64,000 nucleotides of DNA from Lepidurus packardi. Lineage: Eukaryota; Arthropoda; Branchiopoda; Notostraca; Triopsidae. The notes beneath the pieces are model-generated. The model ran no database searches. It saw only the letters and a list, made by a program, of their open reading frames with translations, and was not told the origin of the DNA. How positions within the stretch are numbered: position 1 is the first letter of the stretch; each line of letters begins with the position of its first letter. Shown piece after piece: positions 10,860 to 22,641 of this stretch. The stretch is taken from NCBI GenBank assembly GCA_023053545.1, contig JAKZAN010000002.1:12954790-13018789 (forward strand), given 5' to 3'. The position numbers were made by a program, and so were the translations under genes.

Positions 10860-11768
10860 GAGTTTTATTTCAGCTTGTTAGTTTTAACTTGCCTGGCTGT
10901 TTAAACACAACACATAAAAGTGACCCAACACGCACCTTGCCTAAGCTCTTCTTGGTTGTAATCTTTGTAGTACAAAGTGCGAAGTTAGGCGACAGAAAAG
11001 GACGCTGTTCTCTTCGCTGGCTGCCTACCGTGTAGCTTGATGACATATACAATGAAACGCCATTATTCGAAGCAAGTGAGGGGAAATTAATTAGTCCAGG
11101 ACATCAAGAGAACAATGCACTATTAACCCAAAAAAAGCTAATAACAACAAAGACGATTGGGAGGAAGACGACACAACAGTGTCGTCATAGCTTGGTAACA
11201 AGTCTCCCCGGACTTGCAGGAGAAGACGCGGGGTAAGCACTTACAGGAAACATCGTATTTGACCGTGCTGCCTCTATGTTTTACTGTATCACCTGAATCG
11301 TTCCTTTTCCTTTTCGAAATAGCCCAGAGTTAATTCGTGTTCAAATTATAACAAGTTTAACAAGTTTTTAAAGAATTAATTCCTTGTTAATTAACCTTTA
11401 GACTTTATTTTATCATCTATTAAATGTATTATTTATTAAATTTAAATTATCTATTAGATTTTATTACAAAGACCAAGACAAGAAAAGATGAAAATGAAAA
11501 TGCGATATTTCGCCTGCCCTCTGTCAACCGAAAGAACAAGTTCATTACAGAAAGGTAGTAGTATGCTTTGAATTATAAAACAATCTGTTAGTAAGCTTTA
11601 ATATTTCAGATAACAAAAAAAAGAAAGGAGAATAAATTGTCAACGCTTTTTGGAGGGGTCTAACGACAGCTGTGCACTCAAGCACTTGCTCGATAAGTAT
11701 ACACAACATTGTATTTAGCGAGCTAAATAGCATACAAGGGGCTACCAAAGAATTTTAGTTAAATACGT
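10860..11768. other. CK1 upstream region and ACP 3' flank
   Basis: Separates the ACP stop (11769) from the CK1 start codon (10859), both on the minus strand. It should contain the CK1 promoter and 5' untranslated exon(s) and the ACP 3' end. AT-rich around 11350-11470. No coding exon was recognised. Confidence 0.45.
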
Positions 11769-12482
<714 letters not shown>

Positions 12483-12996
12483 TGAAAATTATGCTCCCGT
12501 GAATGCTTACAAGCAAGTTGGATCACTCCAGGATATGGTCAAGGAGGATAGCCACACGAAAGCGTTATAAAGAGGCGACGCCTTATAGGAAATCTATAGC
12601 AAATTCAACATCAGCGCCACCAATCTCTGCGGAAAGATCAGAAATTCTAAATTCTACGCATAGAATTCTGTACATTTTAAATTTTATTCCTCTAACGTTC
12701 TGAATTCTTCCTATTATTTTAGGCATTGTTCTAACATTTGTAGGATTTTTGTAAAAGAAATTCCTTTTTACTTTTAGCAAGCACCACTAGTGGCGTGACG
12801 AGCGTTATGGCTCGTTTAACATGGTTTAACGCGCTCTGACAGTTAGCCGTGTTGGCATACTACGAATACTAGCACGTCTTCTCCTTCATAAATTCTTCTC
12901 TACAGCGCTGTGCTCCTCTTCGTGGTAATCCATGCCCAAGATTGGCGTTGGCGTGGGAAAAGCTTACTTAAAATCGTCATTTAAATCGCTTCCAAA
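12483..12996. other. Divergent promoter region between ACP and SRSF2
   Basis: About 515 bp between divergent start codons, probably a shared promoter region. Open frames on both strands at 12503-12780 are short and without domains. An imperfect inverted repeat made of AGAATTC/TAGAATT words lies near 12645-12670. Confidence 0.45.
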
Positions 12997-13754
12997 ATGA
13001 GCCGAGGTCGTGCACCGCCCGCAATTGATGGGATGTACTCCCTGAAAGTAGATAACCTGACTTATAGGACCACCATTGACGATTTACGCAGAGCATTTGA
13101 AAAGTATGGAGACGTTGGTGATGTGTATATCCCTAGGGATAGGTATTCGAGGGAAAGCCGAGGTTTTGCCTTTGTAAGGTATGTAGTCTACCTTTATCAC
13201 TTACTAAACCTTGCTCTTTTAAACCCGTCTTTTATCCTATGTTAACTCCCATTTTCAATTGTAGGTTTTATGACAAGAGGGACGCTGAAGACGCAATGGA
13301 TGCTATGGATAGGAAACACCTAGATGGTCGTGAATTACGCGTACAAATGGCTCGCTATGGCAGACCAGCTTCTCCGCCCCGAAGATCTGGCGGTAGCCGC
13401 AGTCACAAGCGAAGGGGGTGCGTTTTCAATCCTTGCTATTGTTTCCAAAGCTGAGCAAATTTGTCTTTCTATAGTTCTCACACGCGTTCTACATCACGCG
13501 ACAGAGCCTCTAGCCGCAGCCCACGCCGACGTCGCGAAAGGAGCCATCAATCGGCGTCTCGCTCTCGTTCAAGAAGTGTGGATCGCGAAGAGACTCGTGG
13601 CAAACCGGAGAAACGTCGTTCACCGAGCGCTGGATATCGTCGCAGCTCCAGTAAAAGCCCACGTGGGACTGACATTGACCGGAAAAGAGTGTCCCGCTCA
13701 CCTTCTAAGCATTCACGCTCGAATTCCAAGTACAATTTAACCTCATTCCATTGA
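12997..13754 (+). CDS. SRSF2: Serine/arginine-rich splicing factor, SRSF2 (SC35) type
   Basis: Three exons: 12997-13178, 13265-13417 and 13475-13754; 204 aa. One RRM (about residues 14-92) has RNP2 LKVDNLTY and RNP1 RGFAFVRF. A short Pro/Arg linker ([11 protein letters not shown]) follows, then an RS domain with repeated [14 protein letters not shown] and [13 protein letters not shown]. This one-RRM layout beginning MSRGRAPP is that of SRSF2. Known role: binds exonic enhancers, recruits U1/U2 components and also aids transcription pause release. The C-terminus is uncertain. The exon can read through to the TGA at 13752, or a GTACAA donor at 13729 can join an acceptor near 13837 (TTGCAG), giving Lys-Asp-stop. 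SR genes often regulate themselves by such 3' splicing. Confidence 0.93.
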
Positions 13755-15613
13755 AAAATCCGCCAAAAATATACATAAATGTATTAAAAAATGTAAGAAT
13801 TCAAAGCTAATGCTCCATTTCTTTTGGTTTGTTGCAGGGATTAAGACGAGGTAAAACAAAACAAAAAAAGAAAACGACACATTTGGGAGAACGGGTTTAA
13901 ATTGTGGCCTGACACGTGGCCGGTTTGGCTGCTTTTTCGTCTGACCAGGTATAAAATCCCTAAAAAGTTTTTTGCTGGTTAAAAAGAAAAACAAAAAAAA
14001 CTTTTTCATTTCCGTGTTTGGTTGATTTCTTTTCCTACTTTTTTGGTTTCGGTTAAAAAGAGGCTTGAGAACGAAGGTTAGGAATGTTTGTAGCTTCTTA
14101 ACTTTACCACCCTTAAAAAAAATACAAGTTTTCTGTCTCTTTATGACGCAAAGTCTTAAAAGTCCTAAACTGGCTCTTGTACATGCAGGCGCCGAGCAGT
14201 TACAGCGCAAAGCAGAAAGCTGATGGTTGCAGGTTGCTGTAATGCTGAGGTGCTGTGTCCTGTATCTTCCATGTTACTACTAATGCGGCCAGAGAGTGGG
14301 TGTGTGTAAGCTGTTTGCCAGTTTGCAAGTATGATGCACAATGAGGGAGAGACTAACCTGTTTTGGGGGGGTTCAGCTGGTTTCATTGGGGGGCAAAACT
14401 TTCGTGCTGGTCCAGTACGCAATGCTTCTTGCAGGTTCATATTTTTTGCGTCGTTGGTAATAATTCTGAAGGTTTTGATGCACTTTGGCTAAGTAAGTAC
14501 CCCGTCATTTCCTGGTAATTCGTTATGGAGGGGCGTAAACCGTTGCTGTAGAAGGGCGTGGTTTCGTGGAGGTACATTGCAGAGCAAGTTTGGGCTGTTG
14601 AGGTAATTACGACTTACAAGACACATTTACGGCTCTTTAGGAGGAGCTGTTGTCATGTATCAACTTGCGATCCTACTATTGAATAAAACGCGACTACAAT
14701 TAATATCTTTTTTATATTCTGCAAGTTTTAAGTACTAAACTAACGCGGTTTACTGAAAAGAACCCTGCAAAATGTATCAAGCTACATTGTCTACAATGAC
14801 AGTTTATTGTTTTGACTTCAGCCTATGAACGGATTGGGTAAAGGCTTCAGTCGCTCCTATTCTTGTCGCTGAAGTATCTCTTTATCGATAATTGTAATAG
14901 TAGGTATGTAATTAAAACTAATATGAAGGTTATTCAAACTCAGAACCTCATATTTCTGTCATGAAATTGAGAATTGAGCCCTTTGCAACCCTAATATTTA
15001 ACCATACTTGTAGCATTTAGTTCCATCCAGTACCACAAGATCTTTAAGTTCACACGTTTCGTAACCATAATTGTTTTTTCGATCGTAAAAGATTAATTAC
15101 GTTCCTATGTAAATCTGATGAGAAGAAATAGTAGTTACTACTGAAACGTACATAACCTACACTGTCATTTAGTACGGAACATCGTTTTATTTACGTCTGA
15201 TTAAGTTTGATTAGGTAATTCTGCAACAAATTTTAAGACCAATCTTGGGCGTGTTTCATTATTGAAATGGATTTCTTTTAAAGTAAGGCTTTTAGAGGTT
15301 TCTTCTACATTTATTAGATTCATTTAAGTTTTTTTCTTGAGTTAGAGAGGAGTCTAGTAAAATTCTGAATAATTAGTTTCTGGAAATAGACGCTATGAAG
15401 ATAGCTCCACATTTTCTTTCTTCTTGATTCTTCTCCTTTTCCTAACATGGCTATGTTTACAGGTGGCGTTTATTTACTGGGTTGTGCGTTGTGATCATTG
15501 TTGCAGTTGCTTTTGTGTAGATTATCTGTTACTTATTCATGTGAGCCATAATTTCTTCGCAATAAAAAAAAACCCTTACACATTTTCGCTCTTTCTTTAC
15601 TCTTTAGGTAGCC
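13755..15613. other. SRSF2 3' untranslated region and FUT8 5' flank
   Basis: Mixed composition. About 14160-14460 has Cys/Ser-like open frames on the minus strand but no domain. AATAAA at about 14681-14686 is a good candidate for the end of the SRSF2 transcript. From about 15440 the sequence has a T-rich tract, a CTTTAG acceptor at 15602-15607 and then the FUT8 start codon, which suggests a 5'-UTR intron. Confidence 0.45.
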
Positions 15614-18296
15614 ATGAAAATTAGAGATTTAAGTTTGGTCAAATTGGGCGCTGTGTTATTCGCATTATGGATCCTGATGGTACTTTTTCTTTGCCAGCCT
15701 CTTTCGTTTTTTAGCGAAAGTGACACCAGAGAAGATGTACAAAAACGCCTTACTAATGCGTTTACAGAATTACATGACTTGAAACAACAAAACATTCACC
15801 TGAGAAATATCCTCTCGGATATAAACAAGTAACCCAATTTAATTATACACCAATTAAAAGTAATTTTTTTCATTGTTCAATTCTAGCAGTGGTTTGGAAG
15901 GCGGAGTTTTAACAGAAGATCTGTTAGCCAAACTCAAATCCAAGCTTGACCAGGCAGCCGGAGGAGCAAGTTTAAAATTAGATGGTACGTATTAACTTCA
16001 ATAATCCAAGATTGTTTAATGTTTTTGTGTTTTTTCTTGTGGGATTAGATGGAGAGAAGAATCTCTGGATTCCAAGCATGGAATATGAAATGAAAAGGAG
16101 ACTTGTAAGCCAAGGAGTTCAAGAATGGTGGTATTTAATTAGCTCGGAGCTTCGCAAACTTAACAAGGCATTAGAAAGTTCCCTCCCTACTTTAAGTAAT
16201 GCCGTGTCCTCTGTGTTGGAAAATTCTGCTCAACATCAAAGGTCAGATTAAAATTTTTTTTACTCAAAAATTCCCTATTTTTCCAAAGTATTTTCGGATT
16301 TATTGGTAAATATGACTTATTTTTAACTTATTTTCTCTATATTGACTAGAGCTCTAGTCTGGGATTTAGAGGACTTGTCCAATATGGATCATTTAAGCGA
16401 ATGGCGAGCCAAAGAAGCCGGAGATTTATCTTTACTTATACAAAATCGGATACATAACTTGCAGAACCCTCGCAATTGCAGTTCTGCCAAGAAACTAGTC
16501 TGCAATCTAAACAAAGTATTTATTTTCTTCGTTCTTTTTATTTCACTCATTCTTCTCATCTTGTTTCAAATTGTTTCAGATTGTTTCAAATAATTGGATT
16601 CATTTACCTTTATTTTCTAAATTAGTTTTTTTTTTTAAATTCCGCTTATTTCTTATTTATTTTTAATTTTCTAGAGCTGTGGTTATGGTTGCCAAGTCCA
16701 CCATGCTGCGTACTGTTTCATAGTAGCGTATGCAACACAAAGAACTCTTATTCTGCAGTCCAAGAACTGGCGGTACAACAAAGGTGGTTGGGAACAAGTC
16801 TTTAAACCATTAAGTGAATCTTGTGTGGACGCCAGAGGAGCTTCCAAGATGCAGTGGCCAGGTAAGTGTTCATTTCTTTGGCAGAGTTAAGAAGTAGGCG
16901 TTTTATAATGTTGTATTCATCTCTGTTTTGTCAAGGTACGGAAGATGCGCAGGTTATCGAGCTGCCAATTATTGATATGCTAAGTCCACGACCTCCTCAG
17001 TTGCCTTTAGCTATCCCCAAAGACATCTCAGAGAGATTGAGACGTTTGCATGGGAATCCCAGCGTCTGGTGGATATCACAGTTTATACGCTACTTATTAC
17101 GTTACCAACCAGATACTGAAGACATGTTGGCCAGTGTAGGAAAAAAGTTAGGGTTTGAAAAGCCCATCGTAGGGTAAATTATACGAATTTTTGGAAGTTT
17201 TTTTTTACAATTTATTATTGGAATTTTTATGCTGCCTTGAAGTTTGGTTTACTTTATTTATTTTATTTATTTGTTGCTTTTCTAGGGTTCATATTCGTCG
17301 TACAGATAAAGTAGGAACGGAAGCTGCATTCCATTCCTTGGAAGAGTACATGGCATCTGTGGAGGAATACTACGAGATGATCGAGTTTAAGAAAGGAGTC
17401 ACAAAACGGAGAGTTTACCTCGCTTCGGATGATCCTTCTGTTCATGGCGAAGCGAAACAGAAGTAATTTCAATCCTGAAGAGATGAAGAATTAATAGCAA
17501 AGGATTTAATTACGATAAAAATGTTTCAGGTATCCGAATTATGAGTTTATTGGCGATAATACTATCGCCAAAGATGCAGCTGTAGCGACTCGATACAGCG
17601 ATAAATCGCTACGAGGAGTTATTATCGATATCCACTTTTTAGCCCATTCCGATTTTTTGGTCTGCACGTTTTCTTCACAGGTACTTCTTTTCTTTCTTTC
17701 TTATCCTTCACTTTTATCTATTAGTTTATTCTATTAACTTACGTAACTTAATTAGAGTACGATTTAGATCCATAGATTGATAATTTCGTCGATGGATGAA
17801 TAGCCTATTCAATCGATAGATATAATTGTAGATTGGATCGATTACTGGATTTAATCGATTTGTAGAATTAATCGATTAGTAGATTGAATCGATTGATATA
17901 TTGAATTAATTGATAGCTTGAATCAATTGATAGATTGTTTAGTCGATAAATAGGTAACTAAATTTAGAAAAAAAATTGTTTTAGGTGTGTCGCTTAGCAT
18001 ATGAAATTATGCAAGCACTTTACCCAGACGCGTCAAACAAGTTTAGATCCTTGGATGATTTGTATTATTACGGCGGCCAGGCAGCTCACAAACAAGTTGC
18101 GATTTATCCTCATGTTCCTACACGTAACGATGAATTAGAATTGAAAGTGGGAGACGTGGTTGGCATTGCCGGGAATCACTGGGATGGTTATTCCAAAGGC
18201 ACCAATGAGCGAACCAAGAAAAACGGGCTCTACCCTTCTTTTAAAGCTGTTGACATTGTTGACCAAGTTGACTTTCCCTTGTACGAGCGTTCTTGA
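15614..18296 (+). CDS. FUT8: Alpha-1,6-fucosyltransferase (core fucosylation)
   Basis: Nine exons: 15614-15828, 15887-15984, 16049-16241, 16350-16515, 16675-16861, 16936-17173, 17286-17462, 17530-17680 and 17985-18296; 578 aa, matching the family length of about 575. Type II Golgi membrane protein: a short cytosolic tail ([10 protein letters not shown]), a transmembrane segment at about residues 10-30, then a coiled-coil stem ([20 protein letters not shown]). The catalytic GT23 domain has [43 protein letters not shown], the nucleotide-binding [21 protein letters not shown] and [20 protein letters not shown]. The C-terminal SH3 module has [18 protein letters not shown]. Known reaction: GDP-fucose to the innermost GlcNAc of N-glycans in alpha-1,6 linkage. 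A strong landmark match with no missing motif seen. Confidence 0.96.
17760..17960. repeat. ATCGAT-rich degenerate patch in FUT8 intron 8
   Basis: Many near-copies of (A/T)ATCGAT(T/A) and GATAGATTG words within 200 bp, separated by AT-rich spacers of about 10-20 bp. Intronic. Confidence 0.7.
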
Positions 18297-18658
18297 CTTA
18301 AACCATCACACGATTACTTAACTATTACAACTCTGCCTAGCAATTCACTGTCTTTAAATATTTACAATTATTTGTTCGTTAATCTGCGTGCAAGTTCTCT
18401 TTTTACATCCCAAACACTGTGAAATGGGGGTTTGAATGTGGCGCGCTTATGAAGTACCACAGGGATCCACTTGTGGCGCCAGGTCTGTTTGGCAACCTTT
18501 TAAGCGGCTTTTGGTCCCCACACTCCTTACGCCATTGTATTCTTCCGCCACATTGCTTTTTACTCCGCTACACGTTAGGCGTTGAACCTGTTCTGTCTTG
18601 CTAGAAAGTAGTTTAATTAATCCTCTTTTGATTCGTGCGTGATTTGAGTCTGATTAAG
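18297..18658. other. Spacer between FUT8 and eIF3b
   Basis: A 362-bp tandem gene spacer. The open frame at 18419-18604 has no domain. Must hold the FUT8 3' end and the eIF3b promoter; an ATTTTT-type poly(A) context is weak. Confidence 0.4.
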
Positions 18659-21600
18659 ATGTCTCGTCGGAAAGACAGTGAATATAGTAACGGATTAGAA
18701 GGGAACGATGACCAGCTGGAAATCGAACCCAACTTTGATGATCCCCCCGGTTTCGAGGACGACGTTTCAGACGAAGGTAATCATGCAGTATTTTACATGT
18801 TTTTGCTATTCTTTACGAGAAGTACACTACCTCAATTAATATCTTTAGCAACTTTACTACGTACCTTTTACGACGATTCTAAATTCTAATGTGTTTTTAT
18901 TGTAACATGTTGTGTTTTGTGTGTGCAGAACTGGTTGGGGACCTACTTAGGCAAAAGCCGAAAGAAACTGATGGAGTGGAGGCTGTTATTGTCGTTGATG
19001 GGATCCCAGTTGTCGGCCCTGACCGTCTAGAAAAGCTTCAGAACGTCATTCGTAAAATCTTCAGCAAGTTTGGGACAGTTGCCAATGAATACTACGCTTT
19101 AACCTCTGACGGTCACACGAAAGGGTAACCAATCCTTCTAGAACTCTCTCAGAAAGCCTCTAATCTTGTTGCTCTATGACCACAGGTACATTTTCGTGGA
19201 GTACGCCAATGCAGCTCAAGCCGTGGAAGCTGTGAAAGCTACCAATGGCTACAAGATGGACAAACAGCATTCGTTTGCTGTCAACTTGTTTACGGATTTC
19301 ATCAAGTACGAGAGCATTCCCAACGAATGGGAGCCACCGGAGCCTCAACCTTTCAAGGCTCAAGGCTGTCTCCAATACTATTTATTGGAACCCGATGCGT
19401 GCGATCAGTTCTCTGTAGTTTACGAAGGAGGCGAGAAAGTGGCAGTGTATTTGAACGTTCAACCTGAATTATCCGTCTTGGAAGAACGACCAGTAAGCTT
19501 TTAAACTTGTACACAAGCTAAAGTATCTGTTTTTGACTTACTTTTAACTATTTTTATAGAGATGGACAGATACGTTGGTGCGTTGGTCGCCTTTGGGAAC
19601 TTATTTGGCTACTTTCCATGCTAAAGGTGTGGCGTTATGGGGAGGAGAGAAGTTCCAGCAAATTATGCGCTTCAGCCATCCCGGAGTCCAATTTGTGGAC
19701 TTTTCTCCTTGTGAAAAGTATTTAGAACTTAAATTTTTGGTTAAATTTGACGTTTTTGGGGGGGATAATCTAAAAATCCTCTCTTTTTGCAAGGTATTTG
19801 GTGTCCTTTTCGCCCCTTATCGATACCCGATCGGACGAGCCCAGTTCTATCGTCATTTTTGATGTTTTAACGGGCCAGAAGAAACGTGCTTTCCATGCCG
19901 ACAAGAACCAGATCTTTCCTGTCATTAAGTGGTCCCACGACGACCGGTATTTCGCCCGTATGGGACCTGATGTCTTATCTGTCTACGAAACTCCAGTATA
20001 ATCCCCTTCATTAAGCGTTGCAGTTCGAGGTTAATCAATCTTTTGGTGTGTTTTTAGTCGTTTGGTCTTCTTGACAAGAAGAGTATCAAAGTTATTGGCA
20101 TCCGGGATTTCAGTTGGTCTCCTACTGATAATATCATCAGCTATTGGGTTGCAGAAGACAAAGATGTACCAGCTAGGGTTACTTTACTGGAAATTCCAAG
20201 GTTATTTCAGTTTTTTTATTCGCATTTCACTTGAAAATCCTAAATTCCACGGTTATTTCAGTTTTTTATTCGCATTTCGCTTGAAAATCGTAAATTCCAA
20301 GGTTATTTCAGTTTTTTTATTCGCATTGCTTGAAAATCGTAAATTCCACGGTTATTTCAGTTTTTTTATTCGCATTTCACTTGAAAATCGTAAATTCCAC
20401 GGTTATTTCAGTTTTTTTATTCGCATTTCGCTTGAAAATCGTAAATTCCACGGTTATTTCAGTTTTTTTATTCGCATTTCACTTGAAAATCGTAAATTCC
20501 ACGGTTATTTCAGTTTTTTTATTCGCATTTCGCTTGAAAATCGTAAATTCCACGGTTATTTCAGTTTTTTTATTCGCATTTCACTTGAAAATCGTAAATT
20601 CCACGGTTATTTCAGTTTTTTATTCGCATTTCGCTTGAAAATCGTCTAACTTTGAATTTTTGTATGATTTATTGTGTTATTTTCTGTATTTCATTTTAAT
20701 TTTACTTTCAGTCGAAATGAAGTTCGAGTCAAGAACTTGTTCAGCGTAGCTGATTGCAAAATCCATTGGCAGAAATCCGGCGATTACTTATGCGTCAAAG
20801 TAGACCGCTACAGTAAAACCAGGAAGGAAAAGTCTGAGATTAAATACGCTGTAAATTCGAATGAAAACCCCTATTTTCGATACATTTTAAAAACACCCAT
20901 CTTTTAGGGCATGTACTACAATCTGGAGGTCTTCCACATGCGCGAAAAGCAAATCCCAGTCGATTCGGTCGAGATTAAGGAAACGATTCAATCTTTCGCT
21001 TGGGAACCTGTGGGCAACAAATTCGCCGTTATTCACGGAGAAGTTCCAGCAGTTAACGTCAGCTTCTATGAAGTGAAAACTGGATTAACGCCCTTGTGCT
21101 TGAGTAATAATCGATTTTGAATGCAATTCTAAGGCGATTTTCAGAGAATTACTTGATATTAATGTGATTTTCTAGAGAATTTGTCGAAATTAATGAGTGA
21201 TTTTTTGTAGAGAAATACGAAAAGAAGCCTTGCAACCACATCTTCTGGTCCCCAGCAGGACAGTTTGTGGTTTTGGCAGGCTTGAGGTCCATGGCTGGCA
21301 CGCTGGAGTTTGTAGACACCCAAGACTTTACCGTCATGAACATGAACGAGCATTTCATGGCCACGGATGTGGAATGGGACCCTACTGGACGTTTTGTAGC
21401 GACCAGTGTGTCTTGGTGGGGACACAAAGTGGACAACGCCTTCTGGCTCTGGACTTTCCAGGGTAAGATCCTCAAGCGCGTGCCCATGGAGAAGTTTTGC
21501 CAATTCCAGTGGCGGCCACGCCCTCCTACGCTCCTTCCAGCGCAGCATATTAAGGATCTTCGCAAGAACCTGAAGAAATACAGCGTCCAATTCGACGTCA

Positions 21601-21891
21601 AAGACCGTATGAAACTGTCCAAAGCTTCTAAAGAACTTGTGGAGAAGCGTCGTAAACTTATGGTCGACTTTGAGGAATATCGTGCCAAGCGAGAAGAAGA
21701 ATACAACGAGAGTCGCAAACGTCGTCTGGAGTTGAGAAACAGTAAGTTTTGGAGATGCATTTGTATAGGATTTGAGCTAAGTTTGTGTATTTCTTTTAGA
21801 CATTGATACTGACGAAATTGATGCACGCATGGAAATGGACGAGGAAACTGTGGAATTCTTTGTGCGGGAGGAAGAAATCGTTCTTGACTGA
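18659..21891 (+). CDS. EIF3B: Translation initiation factor 3 subunit B
   Basis: Ten exons: 18659-18776, 18929-19124, 19186-19492, 19560-19717, 19794-19995, 20058-20200, 20712-20850, 20908-21103, 21211-21741 and 21800-21891; 693 aa, near the insect length. An acidic N-terminus ([13 protein letters not shown]) precedes an RRM (about residues 45-165; [27 protein letters not shown]). A large beta-propeller follows with [111 protein letters not shown] and [20 protein letters not shown]. The C-terminal helix and acidic end are [13 protein letters not shown]. Known role: scaffold of eIF3, contacting eIF3a, g, i and j on the 40S subunit. The exon 8/9 join (A at 21103 plus AG at 21211) is the least certain. 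Intron 6 contains a 51-bp minisatellite. Confidence 0.95.
20191..20645 (+). repeat. 51-bp minisatellite starting at the eIF3b exon 6 donor
   Basis: Nine tandem units of 51 bp (one shortened by about 3 bp), each AAATTCCACGGTTATTTCAG, a T tract, ATTCGCATTTC, A/G, CTTGAAAATCGT. The first unit straddles the functional splice junction: exon 6 ends AAATTCCAAG at 20200 and the intron begins GTTATTTCAG. Units alternate between CATTTCAC and CATTTCGC, so a 102-bp dimer is the higher-order unit. Because 51 is a multiple of 3, long artificial open frames arise here in two registers; they are not genes. Confidence 0.95.
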
Positions 21892-22641
21892 TCAGATCCA
21901 TCCACGCCAAAGCCGGCTTGTTCAGGCTTGGTGACAAAAAAAGTGGTGGTTTATTGACGCTGAGTTCTTTTTTTAGAACATTCTAGCATTGGAATAAAGC
22001 CACGTTAAATCGGAAGGTCGGTTATCAATATTTCCACTTCTTTTTTCTTTTTAAAAGCACCAGGAACGTTGTCGAGTTTCCCTACAATCCCTTTATCGAT
22101 TATGACTCAATAATCGATTTGGTGTCAATCGATTCGGTATCAATCGATTTACGATTTAACGATAACTACCATGACCACTATGTTTTGATGCCACGTGGTT
22201 ACCTGTATGGCTAACAGGGAGTTCGTGAATGCGCTAATATTGAGACTATTAGCATTTAGACAGGAAACGTCTGGAACGACTGATCATTAAGATACATCCA
22301 CGCCAAGGAGTTGACCAAGAATGCATGATTTGAATGCAGCATGGTATGCATTTATCTCATTACTTTAAATTCTTAAAGTAGAAGTAGGTAGTGTATTTAC
22401 AATTTAGCGAATCTAAAGCGTTTAGAAAGTCTATTTGTCTTGGGTTTCAAACACAAGCTTTTTTACAAAGGAATGTACAAACCTATTTTAAGAAACCAGC
22501 GTAAAACGAGCAAGTATCCAATTCTCAAGTATTTCAAGCAACCAATTATCACAAGTAAGTAAGTAAGTTATTTTTTGTTGGTTTTTTACAAAAGCGCTAT
22601 GAGCAGGCAACTTTCCCTAAAAATTCTCTTTGCTTAGGCGT
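21892..22641. other. Convergent spacer between eIF3b and spastin
   Basis: No coding exon. AATAAA at about 21993-21998 is a candidate eIF3b poly(A) signal. About 22085-22165 is an ATCGAT-rich patch. AAGTAAGTAAGTAAG lies near 22553-22567. Confidence 0.5.

Noticed and set aside
13324..13740. 138-codon frame overlapping the SR protein
   Set aside because: Out of frame with the RRM and RS domain and produced by the arginine-rich codon pattern.
20062..20649. Long open frames of 195 and 102 codons in eIF3b intron 6
   Set aside because: They arise because the 51-bp minisatellite is a multiple of three. The exon 6 to exon 7 join at 20200/20712 restores the conserved eIF3b sequence.
21149..21937. 262-codon minus-strand frame
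   Set aside because: Antisense of the conserved eIF3b exons 9 and 10. The plus-strand protein is clearly the real one.
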